64,000 nucleotides of DNA from Zavarzinella sp. GTDB lineage: Bacteria > Planctomycetota > Planctomycetia > Gemmatales > Gemmataceae. Shown here one piece after another: positions 1 to 9,102 of this stretch. Location of the stretch: positions 372,001 to 436,000 of the forward strand of contig JAWKTI010000004.1 of assembly GCA_041399155.1 (NCBI GenBank), written 5' to 3'. A program made the position numbers and the translations under genes. A model generated the notes under the pieces. That model did not search any database. It had not been told where the DNA came from and was given only the letters and a program-made list of their open reading frames with translations. The number at the start of each line of letters is the position of its first letter. The stretch's first letter is position 1.

Positions 1-3000
1 CACTGGTGGGTGTATTGGGGCATTCGTAACCAACCAGACGCTGGTAACCTTTTTCCAGCAAGCCTTTCGCTTTCTGGCTGAGTTCCGGATTCGTCTGATT
101 GGTGTCTTTCAGGTAATTCAGAATCATCACGTTGGGATAGTTCACGGTGCTGGTCTGTTCAAAGCAACCATGTGGCTCCCGCAGTAAACCTTCCAGTCCC
201 TTCACCAGATCGTTCATTGTGTTGGGGTATACTTCCAGGCGTGCCTGTAATGTTCCAGGCACTACATCCTTGGGAAGAAACAGTTTACCGTGGGCAGTTT
301 TTTCCAGCACATCGCTGTAGGCAACTGCATATGGGAAACCATCGGGCACTACTTTCAATAACCGTTGCGAACTGTCTGGCATTGCTGCGGGTTCGCTGTT
401 CCCTTCCACATACACCCCGGCTGGGCCTTGCAGGATCGATGGGGTAGCATGGAGTAGTTTGCGACCTTTGCCATTCGGCCCCAGGTTCATCTGATCCTTC
501 ACCGTGACTTCATTGCCGAACTTCAAACCATTGGCAGTTGCCTGATAGCTGATCGACCTGCTGCTGTCCGAATCATTCACTACGCGAATCGGAATCACCA
601 GTTGATCGGTATTGGTGACTTCCAGAGGCAGTTTCGGTTCAACAGAGAACGGCTTGCGGGCTTCAATGGTTTGTGTCATTGCACCAATGCGGCCGTTCAG
701 AGTGTGGCCAGCCACCAGCACCTGATAGCGGGCAATCGAATCCGACAGTTGAAAACTGACGGTGGCCTGACCATTTTCCGGCATTACCAATGCGGGATGC
801 CAGAAAACAGTTTCGGCAAAGTCCGAACGGGTTTCACCCAGAGTCACATCACGTGTGTGGGCAAACTCGCGAATATATGCAGGGGATGCAGGTACCATAC
901 CATTCTGAGCTTGTTCTTTTAGTTCTTCGGCTGCCATGCCAGCTTCGAAAGGCACTCCTGCACCGGGCATCCCGCGTCCAAAGCCAACACCACGGTTCGG
1001 TCCATCATTGGGCCGGCGTTGACGCATCAGCTGATCCATTAGTTGCTTGCGATTGGCACCAAAACGTGCTTCTTTCGCTTTATCCTCTGCATTTTTCTTC
1101 TGTAATCCAAGTGCTAATTTCGCATCGAACTTCTGTCCTGGATCGACAGCGTTCGCTTGGGGTACGGCCATTTCAGGTACACCATCAAATACAGGGGGAC
1201 CACCAGGTGCTCTCGGTGCCATCATTCCAGGTGCTGGAAAGTTACCCCCACCAGCTTTCAGCATCTTCTCCCGTCTGACACCACCACGGCCTTGGAAAAG
1301 ATCTTCATTGCGAAGAAATCCTTTGCCTTCGGCCAGTTTTTCCAGTTCGCCACCTCCACCACCGAATCCACCGCCTTCCATCAAGTTAAGTCGATCATTG
1401 TCTGCGTTAAAATGCCACGCAGCCTGATCTTCAATTTCTATCCCTTCTGCAGTTGCAACAGCCTTGTTGTCATTGGCCTTGGCAAAGAAAGCTTCCGTGG
1501 TTTCCTCGGTGGGGCGGGTCATGATCAAACCAGCAACCAGGATGCCGGCAATTGCAAATGAAGCCATGCTGCCTGAAATGATCAGCCGACGTTGGGTCGA
1601 TGCCAGCATCGCTCGGATGCCCATGATAATCCCCACGGTCAGCATCAGGCAGAACAGTATCGGCATTGCAAGCGTGCGGAACGATTCGGCACGGGTTTCA
1701 TAGCCATGCAGCACACTCAAGGCATTGGTGTGGGAGTTATTCAGACGTTCCAGTTCGGCTCGTTTTTCGTTGAAGGTTGTTCGAAGAATCGGCAATTGTG
1801 TATTTGCAAACTCTTCGTAAGCCGATTGTGCATCAGCCACGGCCAACGCACTTGCCTCCAGTTGTGGTACATATTTGGCATTCACTGCTTCGAACTGCAA
1901 TTTGGTTACTTCAACGGCTTCTGTTGCCTTCTGGCCCGTTGAAATCAACAGTTGATCCACAGCTTCTCGATCTTTCGTTGCAGGTGCTGTCAATTGCTCT
2001 GCAAATCGACGCCAGCCCTGGGTGCCTAACAGTAAATCGAGTGCCACGCCCGCTTTGGGGTGGTCGGTCAGCAGAAAATCAGCATGTTCCAGTTCTGCAG
2101 GATTCTTGACATCGCCAGCCAGATAGAAGTGCGTGGGTAACAGTCGATCTGTTTTGTTGTCCGCCATGGTGATCACACTTTGATTCACTACAGCAACCAT
2201 CACCACTGCTGGGACAGATTTTTCTTTTTCATCAAAAGTTGAGAGATTCAATTCCACCTTGCCGGCAGGTGTGTAACCGGTTTTGTTTGGTTGTACACTC
2301 AATGCCAGCTTTTCAGCCGCCTGACGATACACTAATCGTTCTGCCACTGGTTTCAGATCCAGTTGGTCGTCTTTGCCAATTTCTTCGAACACGGTAATCC
2401 GTGTAACACCACCAAAAGATGCGGCACCCGTTAATTCGAACGCTGTGGGCTGATTGGCTTTCACATCCACCGGTACGTGCTGGAACAGATTGCCCCGAGC
2501 ATACGCACCAACGTGCAGCACTTTGTCCTGGGTGCTTTGCAGTTCCAGTCGGATTGGTTTGCCCACTTCGTTAATGGGATCGAGCGATTTCAGCACCACG
2601 CCGCTGGCCTGGACGGTGGGCAGTGCAAAACCTTCCGGGCTGGGTGGGACAATTTTCGATGGTTTTTCCAGCACCACGTGGTACTTCAGACCAGCCACAG
2701 GAGTAAACTCGAACATTCCCTGCCCACGGTTTACACCAGGGAGCTCTTCATCGGTCAGGGTTTTCAGTTCTGCCAGACGGTTTTTGCCATCGGTCAGATA
2801 GCCTTTCAGATCAGCTGGCTTCCCATGTGGGGTGCGTGCCTGGAAGTAAACCCGGCTCTTCAACCCAGCAACCAGTTCCCCACCTTCCGGGAAGAAGGCG
2901 ATATTCAGTTTGGTACCGATAATCGGAATCGGACGCACGATCGTTTCTACGGAATCACCATCCTGAATGGTGACAGAAACGGTACCTTCTTCTTTGGCCA

Positions 3001-4435
3001 ATGTTTTGGGCAATTCAAAACGGATTCGCAATGCACCTTCATTATCGAGGCGTGCCTGAGAATTGAGGATTTCTTTATTGTCCACTCGGGCAACAACGGT
3101 AGCTTTCGCCTGCTTCAGGGCACCACCTTCCGTGCGGCTGGCAGTCAGTTTGAACTGAACCAGATCGCCTGCACCGTATGTCTTGCCATCAAATTCCAGT
3201 TTCTTTTCAAAAATATCCGGATCGTAATTGTTCACGATAAACTTGCGGGTTTCGAGCAGTTTTTCCTTGTTCGTGGCAGGCTCCACTTCAAACACCTGCA
3301 ACTGGTATTCCCCACCTGGGGCGGCATCCGCCAGTGCAAACTGCCCAGCGCCAATCCCACGGATCGGCTTGCGGTCTGGTCCGGTAATCAGCTTCTGGCC
3401 ATCGAAAATCCGGCCGTTGGTGCGGTCGATTTCTTTGGTGGCACCAGAAGGATCGGTCATTTTGAACACCAGCAACATATCCTGTTCCGGTGGCAGAAAC
3501 GTCCCACGGTCCAGGGTCAGGGAGCGGTAAAATACCATTTCACCTGGTTTGTAAAGTGGCTTATCCGTAGTTAGTTGCGTCACATAGACTGGTCGTGCCA
3601 GGGGCAACTTTTCCATCAAAGTACTTTTGCGGTTGTCGGTGGAAATCGCCGTAACATGCATGAATAGCTGCGTGTCTGGCTGCACTTTGTTCCAGAATGC
3701 GGTAGTCAGGTTCAGTACGGGTGGCTCGTTCGGCTTTTCAAAGCTCTGGTGCACCAGTTCCGTATCGTTCTGGTCTTTCACCACTACTTCCAGACGGTTG
3801 GGAATGGCGTATTTCCCTTTCTGGTTCCGCACCATCATCTTCCAGGAGTTGGGGGCACCCGGCTGAATCGTGGCAGGTCCCATCAGGCTGACACTGAATT
3901 CCTGGTCGGCTGCTTTTCGCTGAATTTCGTTCAGTTTCTGGTCGTGTTCGGTAGTCAGGCGAGCGAGTTCGTCTTGTGCACGCTTCCGTTCTTCCACAAT
4001 TGCTTTTGCTTTGCTGGCAATTTCCTTTTCCAGCGTCGCCTGTTCATCTTTCGCTTTGTTTCGCGCAAGTTCCTGCCTTGCAACTTCCTGCGACGCACTC
4101 CACCAGCCGGAAAACTGCACACCTGCTGGTACGGCGAGAATTGCAATAGCCGCACAGATGGCAGCCGTCAGTGCGTAGCGATACATACTTCGTGGGGCAC
4201 GCACACCAGTCGAGGTCGGGGTGATCTTCGTTGCCACGGGCGGTGCAAACTGCACCTCCGGAAAAGTTGTTTTGGCTGCGGTGGACAGCACGGTCCCCCA
4301 CTGTGCCATTTGCTGCTTTAATGGCTGGCCTTCTGGAGAAGCCAGATAGGCCTCCAGTTCTTTGGCATCTTGAGGCTCGATCAGGCCATAGAGTTGTTCC
4401 AGGGCCAAAGCCTGCATTCGTTCATTTGTATTCAT
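1..4435 (-). CDS. Alpha-2-macroglobulin family protein with anti-sigma-like N-terminus (partial)
   Basis: Reading the minus strand from the ATG at 4435 gives an open frame of about 1478 codons that leaves the window, so the C-terminus is missing. Residues 1-60 resemble the helical start of ECF anti-sigma factors (EQLYGLIEPQDAKELEAYL) but lack zinc-binding Cys residues. A membrane helix follows at about 75-100, then a coiled coil. An MG2-type segment (DKPLYKPGEMVFYR) lies near residue 289. Two further membrane helices span about 919-975, followed by Gly/Pro-rich linkers. The conserved A2M block (ETRSDFAETVFWHPAL) is near 1196, and the thioester motif GCFEQ is at 1423-1427. The family traps proteases through the thioester; bacterial members act in the periplasm, often lipid-anchored. 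The gene starts 37 bp after an ECF sigma gene on the same strand. The family call is firm; the anti-sigma role is inference. Confidence 0.9.
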   Translation of the reverse strand, partial: MNTNERMQALALEQLYGLIEPQDAKELEAYLASPEGQPLKQQMAQWGTVLSTAAKTTFPEVQFAPPVATKITPTSTGVRAPRSMYRYALTAAICAAIAILAVPAGVQFSGWWSASQEVARQELARNKAKDEQATLEKEIASKAKAIVEERKRAQDELARLTTEHDQKLNEIQRKAADQEFSVSLMGPATIQPGAPNSWKMMVRNQKGKYAIPNRLEVVVKDQNDTELVHQSFEKPNEPPVLNLTTAFWNKVQPDTQLFMHVTAISTDNRKSTLMEKLPLARPVYVTQLTTDKPLYKPGEMVFYRSLTLDRGTFLPPEQDMLLVFKMTDPSGATKEIDRTNGRIFDGQKLITGPDRKPIRGIGAGQFALADAAPGGEYQLQVFEVEPATNKEKLLETRKFIVNNYDPDIFEKKLEFDGKTYGAGDLVQFKLTASRTEGGALKQAKATVVARVDNKEILNSQARLDNEGALRIRFELPKTLAKEEGTVSVTIQDGDSVETIVRPIPIIGTKLNIAFFPEGGELVAGLKSRVYFQARTPHGKPADLKGYLTDGKNRLAELKTLTDEELPGVNRGQGMFEFTPVAGLKYHVVLEKPSKIVPPSPEGFALPTVQASGVVLKSLDPINEVGKPIRLELQSTQDKVLHVGAYARGNLFQHVPVDVKANQPTAFELTGAASFGGVTRITVFEEIGKDDQLDLKPVAERLVYRQAAEKLALSVQPNKTGYTPAGKVELNLSTFDEKEKSVPAVVMVAVVNQSVITMADNKTDRLLPTHFYLAGDVKNPAELEHADFLLTDHPKAGVALDLLLGTQGWRRFAEQLTAPATKDREAVDQLLISTGQKATEAVEVTKLQFEAVNAKYVPQLEASALAVADAQSAYEEFANTQLPILRTTFNEKRAELERLNNSHTNALSVLHGYETRAESFRTLAMPILFCLMLTVGIIMGIRAMLASTQRRLIISGSMASFAIAGILVAGLIMTRPTEETTEAFFAKANDNKAVATAEGIEIEDQAAWHFNADNDRLNLMEGGGFGGGGGELEKLAEGKGFLRNEDLFQGRGGVRREKMLKAGGGNFPAPGMMAPRAPGGPPVFDGVPEMAVPQANAVDPGQKFDAKLALGLQKKNAEDKAKEARFGANRKQLMDQLMRQRRPNDGPNRGVGFGRGMPGAGVPFEAGMAAEELKEQAQNGMVPASPAYIREFAHTRDVTLGETRSDFAETVFWHPALVMPENGQATVSFQLSDSIARYQVLVAGHTLNGRIGAMTQTIEARKPFSVEPKLPLEVTNTDQLVIPIRVVNDSDSSRSISYQATANGLKFGNEVTVKDQMNLGPNGKGRKLLHATPSILQGPAGVYVEGNSEPAAMPDSSQRLLKVVPDGFPYAVAYSDVLEKTAHGKLFLPKDVVPGTLQARLEVYPNTMNDLVKGLEGLLREPHGCFEQTSTVNYPNVMILNYLKDTNQTNPELSQKAKGLLEKGYQRLVGYECPNTPTS

Positions 4436-4472
4436 TGGTATAACCGTTATTAATCAATTACAGGATGGAAGA

Positions 4473-5069
4473 CTAATTCAGTACTTTGCGAAGTTTTTGC
4501 AGTGCGGAACGCATTTGCGTTTTGACAGTACCCACGGGGGCATGCCGGATTTCTGCAATTTCTTCGTAGGTCAGGCCGCCGTTTTGCCGCAGGAGAAAAA
4601 CTTCCTTTTCTTCTGTCCGCAGGCCCGATATCGCCATCGATACGCGGGCGACTTCCTCTTGGAATTCCAGCGATTGACCCGTTGTAGATGCATCGGCGAT
4701 CATCGATTCTTCTCCCTTAAATGTCTTGCACTTTCTCTTCCAGGCTGAACGCTGAAAATCCTTTGCTGCATTCAGCCCCACGCGAAAGATAAACGCCTTG
4801 AGGTTTTGAATTTCCGATAACTGCTGGCGATTTCGCCAACATTTCAGAAAAGCATCCTGGACCACATCCTGGGCATCATCCCGATTCCCCAATATGTACA
4901 TCAACGTGCTGATCAGCTCGTCTCGATATTCGTTGAAAGCACTTGTCAGCACATCCACTGGTTCCATGACATTGGATACTCCAGATTCCCCCGCTTGTGG
5001 CTGGGGGTTTTCTCCCGTGGAGGTGCTATCCCCTGGGTGTTGCTTCAGGCTCGCTGCGGATTGGTCCAT
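4473..5069 (-). CDS. ECF-type RNA polymerase sigma factor
   Basis: 198 residues from the ATG at 5069, which has AAGGA about 7 nt upstream. A TTG at 5108 would add 13 residues. After a low-complexity N-terminus, sigma region 2 (EYRDELISTLMYILGNRDDA, then QDAFLKCWRNR) and sigma region 4 with its helix-turn-helix (TYEEIAEIRHAPVGTVKTQM) are clear. It would direct RNA polymerase to a dedicated promoter set. It lies directly upstream of the alpha-2-macroglobulin gene, whose N-terminus looks like an anti-sigma domain with a membrane anchor, so the two may form a sigma/anti-sigma pair. The upstream apgM gene ends 88 bp before this start. Target promoters cannot be identified from this window. Confidence 0.92.
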   Translation of the reverse strand: MDQSAASLKQHPGDSTSTGENPQPQAGESGVSNVMEPVDVLTSAFNEYRDELISTLMYILGNRDDAQDVVQDAFLKCWRNRQQLSEIQNLKAFIFRVGLNAAKDFQRSAWKRKCKTFKGEESMIADASTTGQSLEFQEEVARVSMAISGLRTEEKEVFLLRQNGGLTYEEIAEIRHAPVGTVKTQMRSALQKLRKVLN

Positions 5070-5157
5070 GTGCGATTCCTTATCCCTAAGACGATGCAGT
5101 TCCTGCAATAGATTGGATCAAACTAAAAAAATCAGGAAAAATTCCTTTTCTGTTCTG

Positions 5158-6381
5158 TCACTGGTTTTCGGTGCGTAACAACCAGCCCATTGCCTGCCAG
5201 CCACGTTCAAAAACCAGGCCCGAAGCGGCAGCAGTCACTTCGTCGTAACTGCTTGCAGAATCTGTGCTTATGCCGGTTCCACCTGCCACAAAGGGCACCA
5301 TACCGTAGGCATGGGCACGCGTCTGCAAGGTGGTGCGGTGGTCCGGACTAATGAACATCCGCCAATTCCCCACTGTGGGCAGATATTCTAATAGCGGGCC
5401 AACAATCAGTTCGTCAATCCGTTCCAAAGCCAGAATCTTTTCATCGGTGCGGCCCTCGTGGGAGGCCTCATCTGGGGCTTCAATATGCACGCACACCAGA
5501 TCGTGGTCTGCCAGGGCAGCAATCGCCGTGCGGCCTTTACTGGCGTAATCGGTATCCAGATAGCCGGTGCTGCCCGGTGCATCGATGCGATCCCACCCGA
5601 TCAGCATTCCGGTTCCGCGAACCAGGTCAACCCCCGATATGATAGCACCTTTCGGGCCGTACTGTTCGGTAAATGGGCGAACCTGTGGTGCCTTGCCCAG
5701 GCCCCACAACCAGATGCGGGTGGCTTGTTTTTTGCCCGCAGCGTGGCGATTCTGGTTCACCGGATGATCCAGAAACACCCCACGGGACAGTTCCATCAGT
5801 TCCCGCAGAACGTCGCTGCCAGGTCCACTGGGCAGGTAACGTTCGATTGGCTGGTCGGGAATATCGTGCGGTGCCTGCGTTTTGGTTTCGGTGCTGAATG
5901 GGGCGGGTGCACCATCCCCACGATAGACCAGCAGATTGCGGTACTGCACCCCAGGCACAAATTCGTAACGATCGAACTGTGAATGTTTGCGGATTTCGGC
6001 ATTCATACTGGCCAGCAGTGGGGCACCATCGGTGCTTTCAATGTGGCCTGCCGTGAAATCGTTCATCGCACCATCGCGAATGTGCACCAGATTGCAGCGG
6101 ATCGCCCAGTCGTTGGGGCCTAATTTCACGCCAATGGCAACCGCTTCCAGTGGGGCTCGACCGGTATACACTTCCAGCGGGTCGTAACCAAATAGACTCA
6201 GTGTGGCCACATCGCTGGCAGGTGTCAGTGGTTTCGGGACGTTATTTGCCTGCCCCACACACCCCATGGCGGCCAGTCGGTCCATGTTGGGCAATTTCGC
6301 TGCCTGCAACGGAGTTTTCCCTCCCAGGCTTTCCTGGGGATCATCCGCACAGCCATCCGGTATAACAATAACATACTTCAT
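5158..6381 (-). CDS. apgM: 2,3-bisphosphoglycerate-independent phosphoglycerate mutase (ApgM type)
   Basis: 407 residues, the usual length for the archaeal-type cofactor-independent enzyme that interconverts 3- and 2-phosphoglycerate in glycolysis. It belongs to the alkaline phosphatase superfamily. Visible signatures are the N-terminal metal site (VIVIPDGCADDP), the G-KTPLQAAKLPNMDRLAAMG block, the SDVATLSLFGYDP segment that carries the catalytic serine, and YTGRAPLEA. Late metal ligands fit HIEAPDEASHEG and SPDHRT. The protein is cytosolic, with no signal peptide. It is co-directional with the downstream ECF sigma gene, but a functional link is not evident. Start ATG at 6381. Confidence 0.93.
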   Translation of the reverse strand: MKYVIVIPDGCADDPQESLGGKTPLQAAKLPNMDRLAAMGCVGQANNVPKPLTPASDVATLSLFGYDPLEVYTGRAPLEAVAIGVKLGPNDWAIRCNLVHIRDGAMNDFTAGHIESTDGAPLLASMNAEIRKHSQFDRYEFVPGVQYRNLLVYRGDGAPAPFSTETKTQAPHDIPDQPIERYLPSGPGSDVLRELMELSRGVFLDHPVNQNRHAAGKKQATRIWLWGLGKAPQVRPFTEQYGPKGAIISGVDLVRGTGMLIGWDRIDAPGSTGYLDTDYASKGRTAIAALADHDLVCVHIEAPDEASHEGRTDEKILALERIDELIVGPLLEYLPTVGNWRMFISPDHRTTLQTRAHAYGMVPFVAGGTGISTDSASSYDEVTAAASGLVFERGWQAMGWLLRTENQ

Positions 6382-6546
6382 AAACTTCTCGCACGTGCTG
6401 TGCTGTTCATCCTAGAAATTCTGGCTGAAATGAACTTCCCATCCGGCGTGCAGGTGGGTAAGAAAGCGTAGAGAGACGTGTTGACAGGCAACTGCCCTCC
6501 CACCGCGAACTTTTTGTAACAATTATGTAACTTGTCAGGGGCTCCC

Positions 6547-7446
6547 ATGACTGCAGCGGAATTGCACCAAGAATGTGTGGATTATTTTCTCGGTTTGCAG
6601 GACAGAATCTGCCAGGGTCTGGCTGCACTGGATGGTTTGAAGGATTTTCGCGAAGATCGCTGGGACCGCGAAGGTGGGGGCGGGGGTCGTTCCCGTGTAT
6701 TGGAAGAAGGGGGCGTGTTTGAGAAAGCGGGCGTCAATTTTTCTGAAGTTTATGGCGAAATGAGCCCTGAATTTGCAAAAGCGATCCCTGGTGAAGGTAC
6801 AAAATTTTCTGCGACAGGTGTGTCGCTGGTGCTGCACCCACGAAATCCGTATTGCCCCACCGTGCATGCCAATTTCCGTTATCTGACCAAAGGCAACCAC
6901 TGGTGGTTTGGTGGTGGGGCCGATCTGACACCGTATTACCCGTTTCTCGAAGATGTTGTGCACTTCCACCGCACCTGGAAGGCGGTCTGCGACCGCCACG
7001 CCCACGTGGCCAATTTTGCCACGATGAAGCACGATTGCGATGAATACTTCTATTTGAAGCACCGCGAAGAGGCACGTGGTGTCGGCGGGATCTTTTTCGA
7101 TTATCGTTCGGAAGATATGGCTGGACTGTTTGATTTTGTGAAGGATTGCGGCGATCAGTTCGTTCCCAGTTACGCACCGATCATCGAACGACGCAAAAAC
7201 ACCCCCTGGGGCGAGCGGGAACGCCGCTTTCAGGAATACCGCCGTGGGCGATATGTGGAATTTAATCTGGTCTATGACCGTGGTACCACATTCGGCCTGA
7301 AAACTGGTGGGCGGATCGAATCGATCCTGATGTCGCTGCCACCCACGGTGCGGTATTGGTACGACTACCACCCAGAAGCAGGCACACCGGAACATGAATT
7401 AACCAATTACTGGCTGCAGCCGAAAAACTGGGCCGAAATGTCGTAA
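6547..7446 (+). CDS. hemF: Oxygen-dependent coproporphyrinogen III oxidase
   Basis: 299 residues from the ATG at 6547, the same length as typical HemF. A TTG at 6532 is also in frame but adds only five residues. HemF oxidatively decarboxylates coproporphyrinogen III to protoporphyrinogen IX in haem synthesis, in the cytosol. Conserved blocks are the Gly-rich GGGGGRSRVLEEGGVFEKAG, VSLVLHPRNPYCPTVHANFR, GGGADLTPYYPF, EEARGVGGIFFDY and the C-terminal FNLVYDRGTTFGLKTGGR. It is monocistronic by context, divergent from apgM across about 165 bp. A strong inverted repeat 25 bp downstream may serve as terminator. An enzyme needing O2 implies an aerobic lifestyle. Confidence 0.96.
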   Translation: MTAAELHQECVDYFLGLQDRICQGLAALDGLKDFREDRWDREGGGGGRSRVLEEGGVFEKAGVNFSEVYGEMSPEFAKAIPGEGTKFSATGVSLVLHPRNPYCPTVHANFRYLTKGNHWWFGGGADLTPYYPFLEDVVHFHRTWKAVCDRHAHVANFATMKHDCDEYFYLKHREEARGVGGIFFDYRSEDMAGLFDFVKDCGDQFVPSYAPIIERRKNTPWGERERRFQEYRRGRYVEFNLVYDRGTTFGLKTGGRIESILMSLPPTVRYWYDYHPEAGTPEHELTNYWLQPKNWAEMS

Positions 7447-7470
7447 ATATTAACCGAAGCCTGCAAATTG

Positions 7471-7540
7471 CTTCATAGCCCGCAGCGTTAGCAAGGGTTT
7501 GTAAAGTAAAAAACCCTTGCTAACGCTGCGGGCTATGAAG
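7471..7540. repeat. Perfect 30-bp inverted repeat with 10-bp loop (possible terminator / dispersed repeat)
   Basis: Positions 7471-7500 are exactly the reverse complement of 7511-7540, with a 10-bp A-rich spacer. The arm contains CCCGCAGCGTTAGCAAGGG, a type of sequence I recall as a dispersed intergenic repeat in planctomycete genomes. It sits 25 bp after hemF, so it can fold into a very stable RNA hairpin and may end transcription from that gene. There is no clear U-run after the stem, so it may equally be a mobile palindromic element. Confidence 0.8.
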
Positions 7541-7546
7541 AGAAAA

Positions 7547-7897
7547 CGAATGGCACGATGTCCAGGATCACATAAAAAACTTCTGCCCGACGGTGCGTCG
7601 TGCCGATGGAGGGGGTGTGTTGTGGAGCATCTTACACGGAATTGAGTCCCTCCACTTCGATTATGAGTTGCCGCTTCGCAATTCCCTAATTCGACAGACT
7701 TCGCACATGGGTACAATCATGCTTGATCGTTTTGAGCGTTCAAAATCGGGTCTGTCAGTAAGCCGCGTATCTCAGCCTTTTTCGTAGCACGGTGACTCGC
7801 CTGTGCAGGACAGCCATGGGCGGGACGCCCATGTTACGAATTCGAGGAAATAACACGAATCGATGTCCCGATTTTAGCCTACAAAAATGAGAAATCT
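7547..7897. other. Gene-free stretch downstream of the hemF palindrome
   Basis: No convincing gene. The region holds a short hairpin at about 7814-7834 (CATGGGCG and CGCCCATG around a short loop), another sequence type that looks like an intergenic planctomycete repeat. Short frames on both strands here have no recognisable features. The kinase gene on the minus strand ends at 7898. Confidence 0.5.
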
Positions 7898-9088
7898 TTA
7901 AGAGTGTCGTGTGTTCATCATTGCCTGGTGGAAGACGCGGGTTGTTTGGGAGGCGGGGCCACGCATCGACTGGCTCATATCGGTGCGGCCAGCAAAAGCC
8001 GTTACCGGCATTTCATCCGGATCAGGCGGTAGCACCGGAACATGAAATTCCTGTAATGTTTCAATCACTTCCACCATATCTTCCGGCCGTTCGTGCGGCT
8101 TTTTCGCAATCATCGACATCACCAGATAATTCACCATGTCGGGTACCTCTGGCCGAATCTGACGTGGGGACTGAACGTGGCGAATCTGGTGTGAAATTAA
8201 CTTCTGAGCCATATTCCCTTCGGGATACATCGCACGACCAGTCAGTAAGAAGTAGAACGTTGCCCCCAGCGAATAAATATCGGCCAGGTGGCCGACATTG
8301 CGGGCATCGAGTGCCTGTTCTGGTGCAACGTAATCGGCTGTGCCCAACAGGGTGCCATTGCCACCTGCCATGGTTACGGAGCCCCGGTCGTCGTTCACCA
8401 TTCGTGCCAGACCCAGGTCGAGTACCTTGATGGTGCCACTGCGGTCAACCAGAATATTCCCTGGTTTGACATCTCGGTGTACCACGCCAGCTGCGTGGGC
8501 ACAGGCCAGCCCGCGTGCGGACTGAATGATGTAATCGACGGCACGGTCGATCGCCAGACGCCCATTGACGGTCACCAGTTCATGCAGGTTGACCCCATCA
8601 ATGTACTCCATCACCAGATAGTGCATGTTTTTGTGAGAGCCAATATCGTGGGCCCGCACGATGTTGGGGTGATTGACCCGTGCCACTGCCTCTGCTTCCC
8701 GCTGAAAGCGGTGCACCATGGTGGGGCTGCTGGTGGTTTCAGGTGGGAGCACCTTTATGGCCACCCGGCGTTTCATGTGGCGATGTTCGCACAGAAAAAC
8801 TGTCCCCATCCCACCTTTGCCAAGCTGGTCCAGGATAACATACTTGTTATCAATAAGAAAATTCTTCCACTTGCCCTGCAACAGGAGGCGGGCCTGGAAT
8901 TTCGTCAGAAGTCCTTCGTAAACAAGTAGTTGCAGTAAATCAATCGGTTCATTATATCCCACGTTACGTGCGTGCAGGCCAGAAAGAAACTGGTCAAACT
9001 TCGCCTGTGGGATCAATTCGCTTTGCACGATGATCTTTTTCAGGTTCGATAGCTGGTGCCGATCGATCGAATGTGTTGCAGTAGTCAT
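7898..9088 (-). CDS. Serine/threonine protein kinase, soluble (second of a tandem pair)
   Basis: 396 residues from the ATG at 9088; a TTG at 9097 is an alternative. An N-terminal helical module of about 80 residues, shared with the neighbouring kinase, precedes a complete PknB-like catalytic domain. The Gly loop LGKGGMGTVF is at 90-98, the ATP lysine is K112, the catalytic motif HRDVKPGN has Asp206, followed by DLGLAR and APEQ. The C-terminal tail is short and has no membrane helix or sensor domain, so the protein is cytosolic. All residues needed for activity are present. It follows the other kinase by about 14 bp from stop to this ATG, which suggests co-transcription and a duplication origin. 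Substrate unknown. Confidence 0.93.
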   Translation of the reverse strand: MTTATHSIDRHQLSNLKKIIVQSELIPQAKFDQFLSGLHARNVGYNEPIDLLQLLVYEGLLTKFQARLLLQGKWKNFLIDNKYVILDQLGKGGMGTVFLCEHRHMKRRVAIKVLPPETTSSPTMVHRFQREAEAVARVNHPNIVRAHDIGSHKNMHYLVMEYIDGVNLHELVTVNGRLAIDRAVDYIIQSARGLACAHAAGVVHRDVKPGNILVDRSGTIKVLDLGLARMVNDDRGSVTMAGGNGTLLGTADYVAPEQALDARNVGHLADIYSLGATFYFLLTGRAMYPEGNMAQKLISHQIRHVQSPRQIRPEVPDMVNYLVMSMIAKKPHERPEDMVEVIETLQEFHVPVLPPDPDEMPVTAFAGRTDMSQSMRGPASQTTRVFHQAMMNTRHS

Positions 9089-9102
9089 GGTGGACAATGT
9101 TG

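Noticed and set aside
2477..3574. 365-codon plus-strand frame opposite the alpha-2-macroglobulin
   Set aside because: It lies antisense to a clear A2M domain and has no family signal; composition is that of a shadow frame.
6535..7395. 286-codon minus-strand frame opposite hemF
   Set aside because: Antisense to a strongly conserved enzyme; the translation shows no recognisable motif.
7450..7716. 88-codon minus-strand frame over the palindrome after hemF
   Set aside because: The translation is that of an inverted repeat (IARSVSKGF and similar words), a known shadow of planctomycete repeats.
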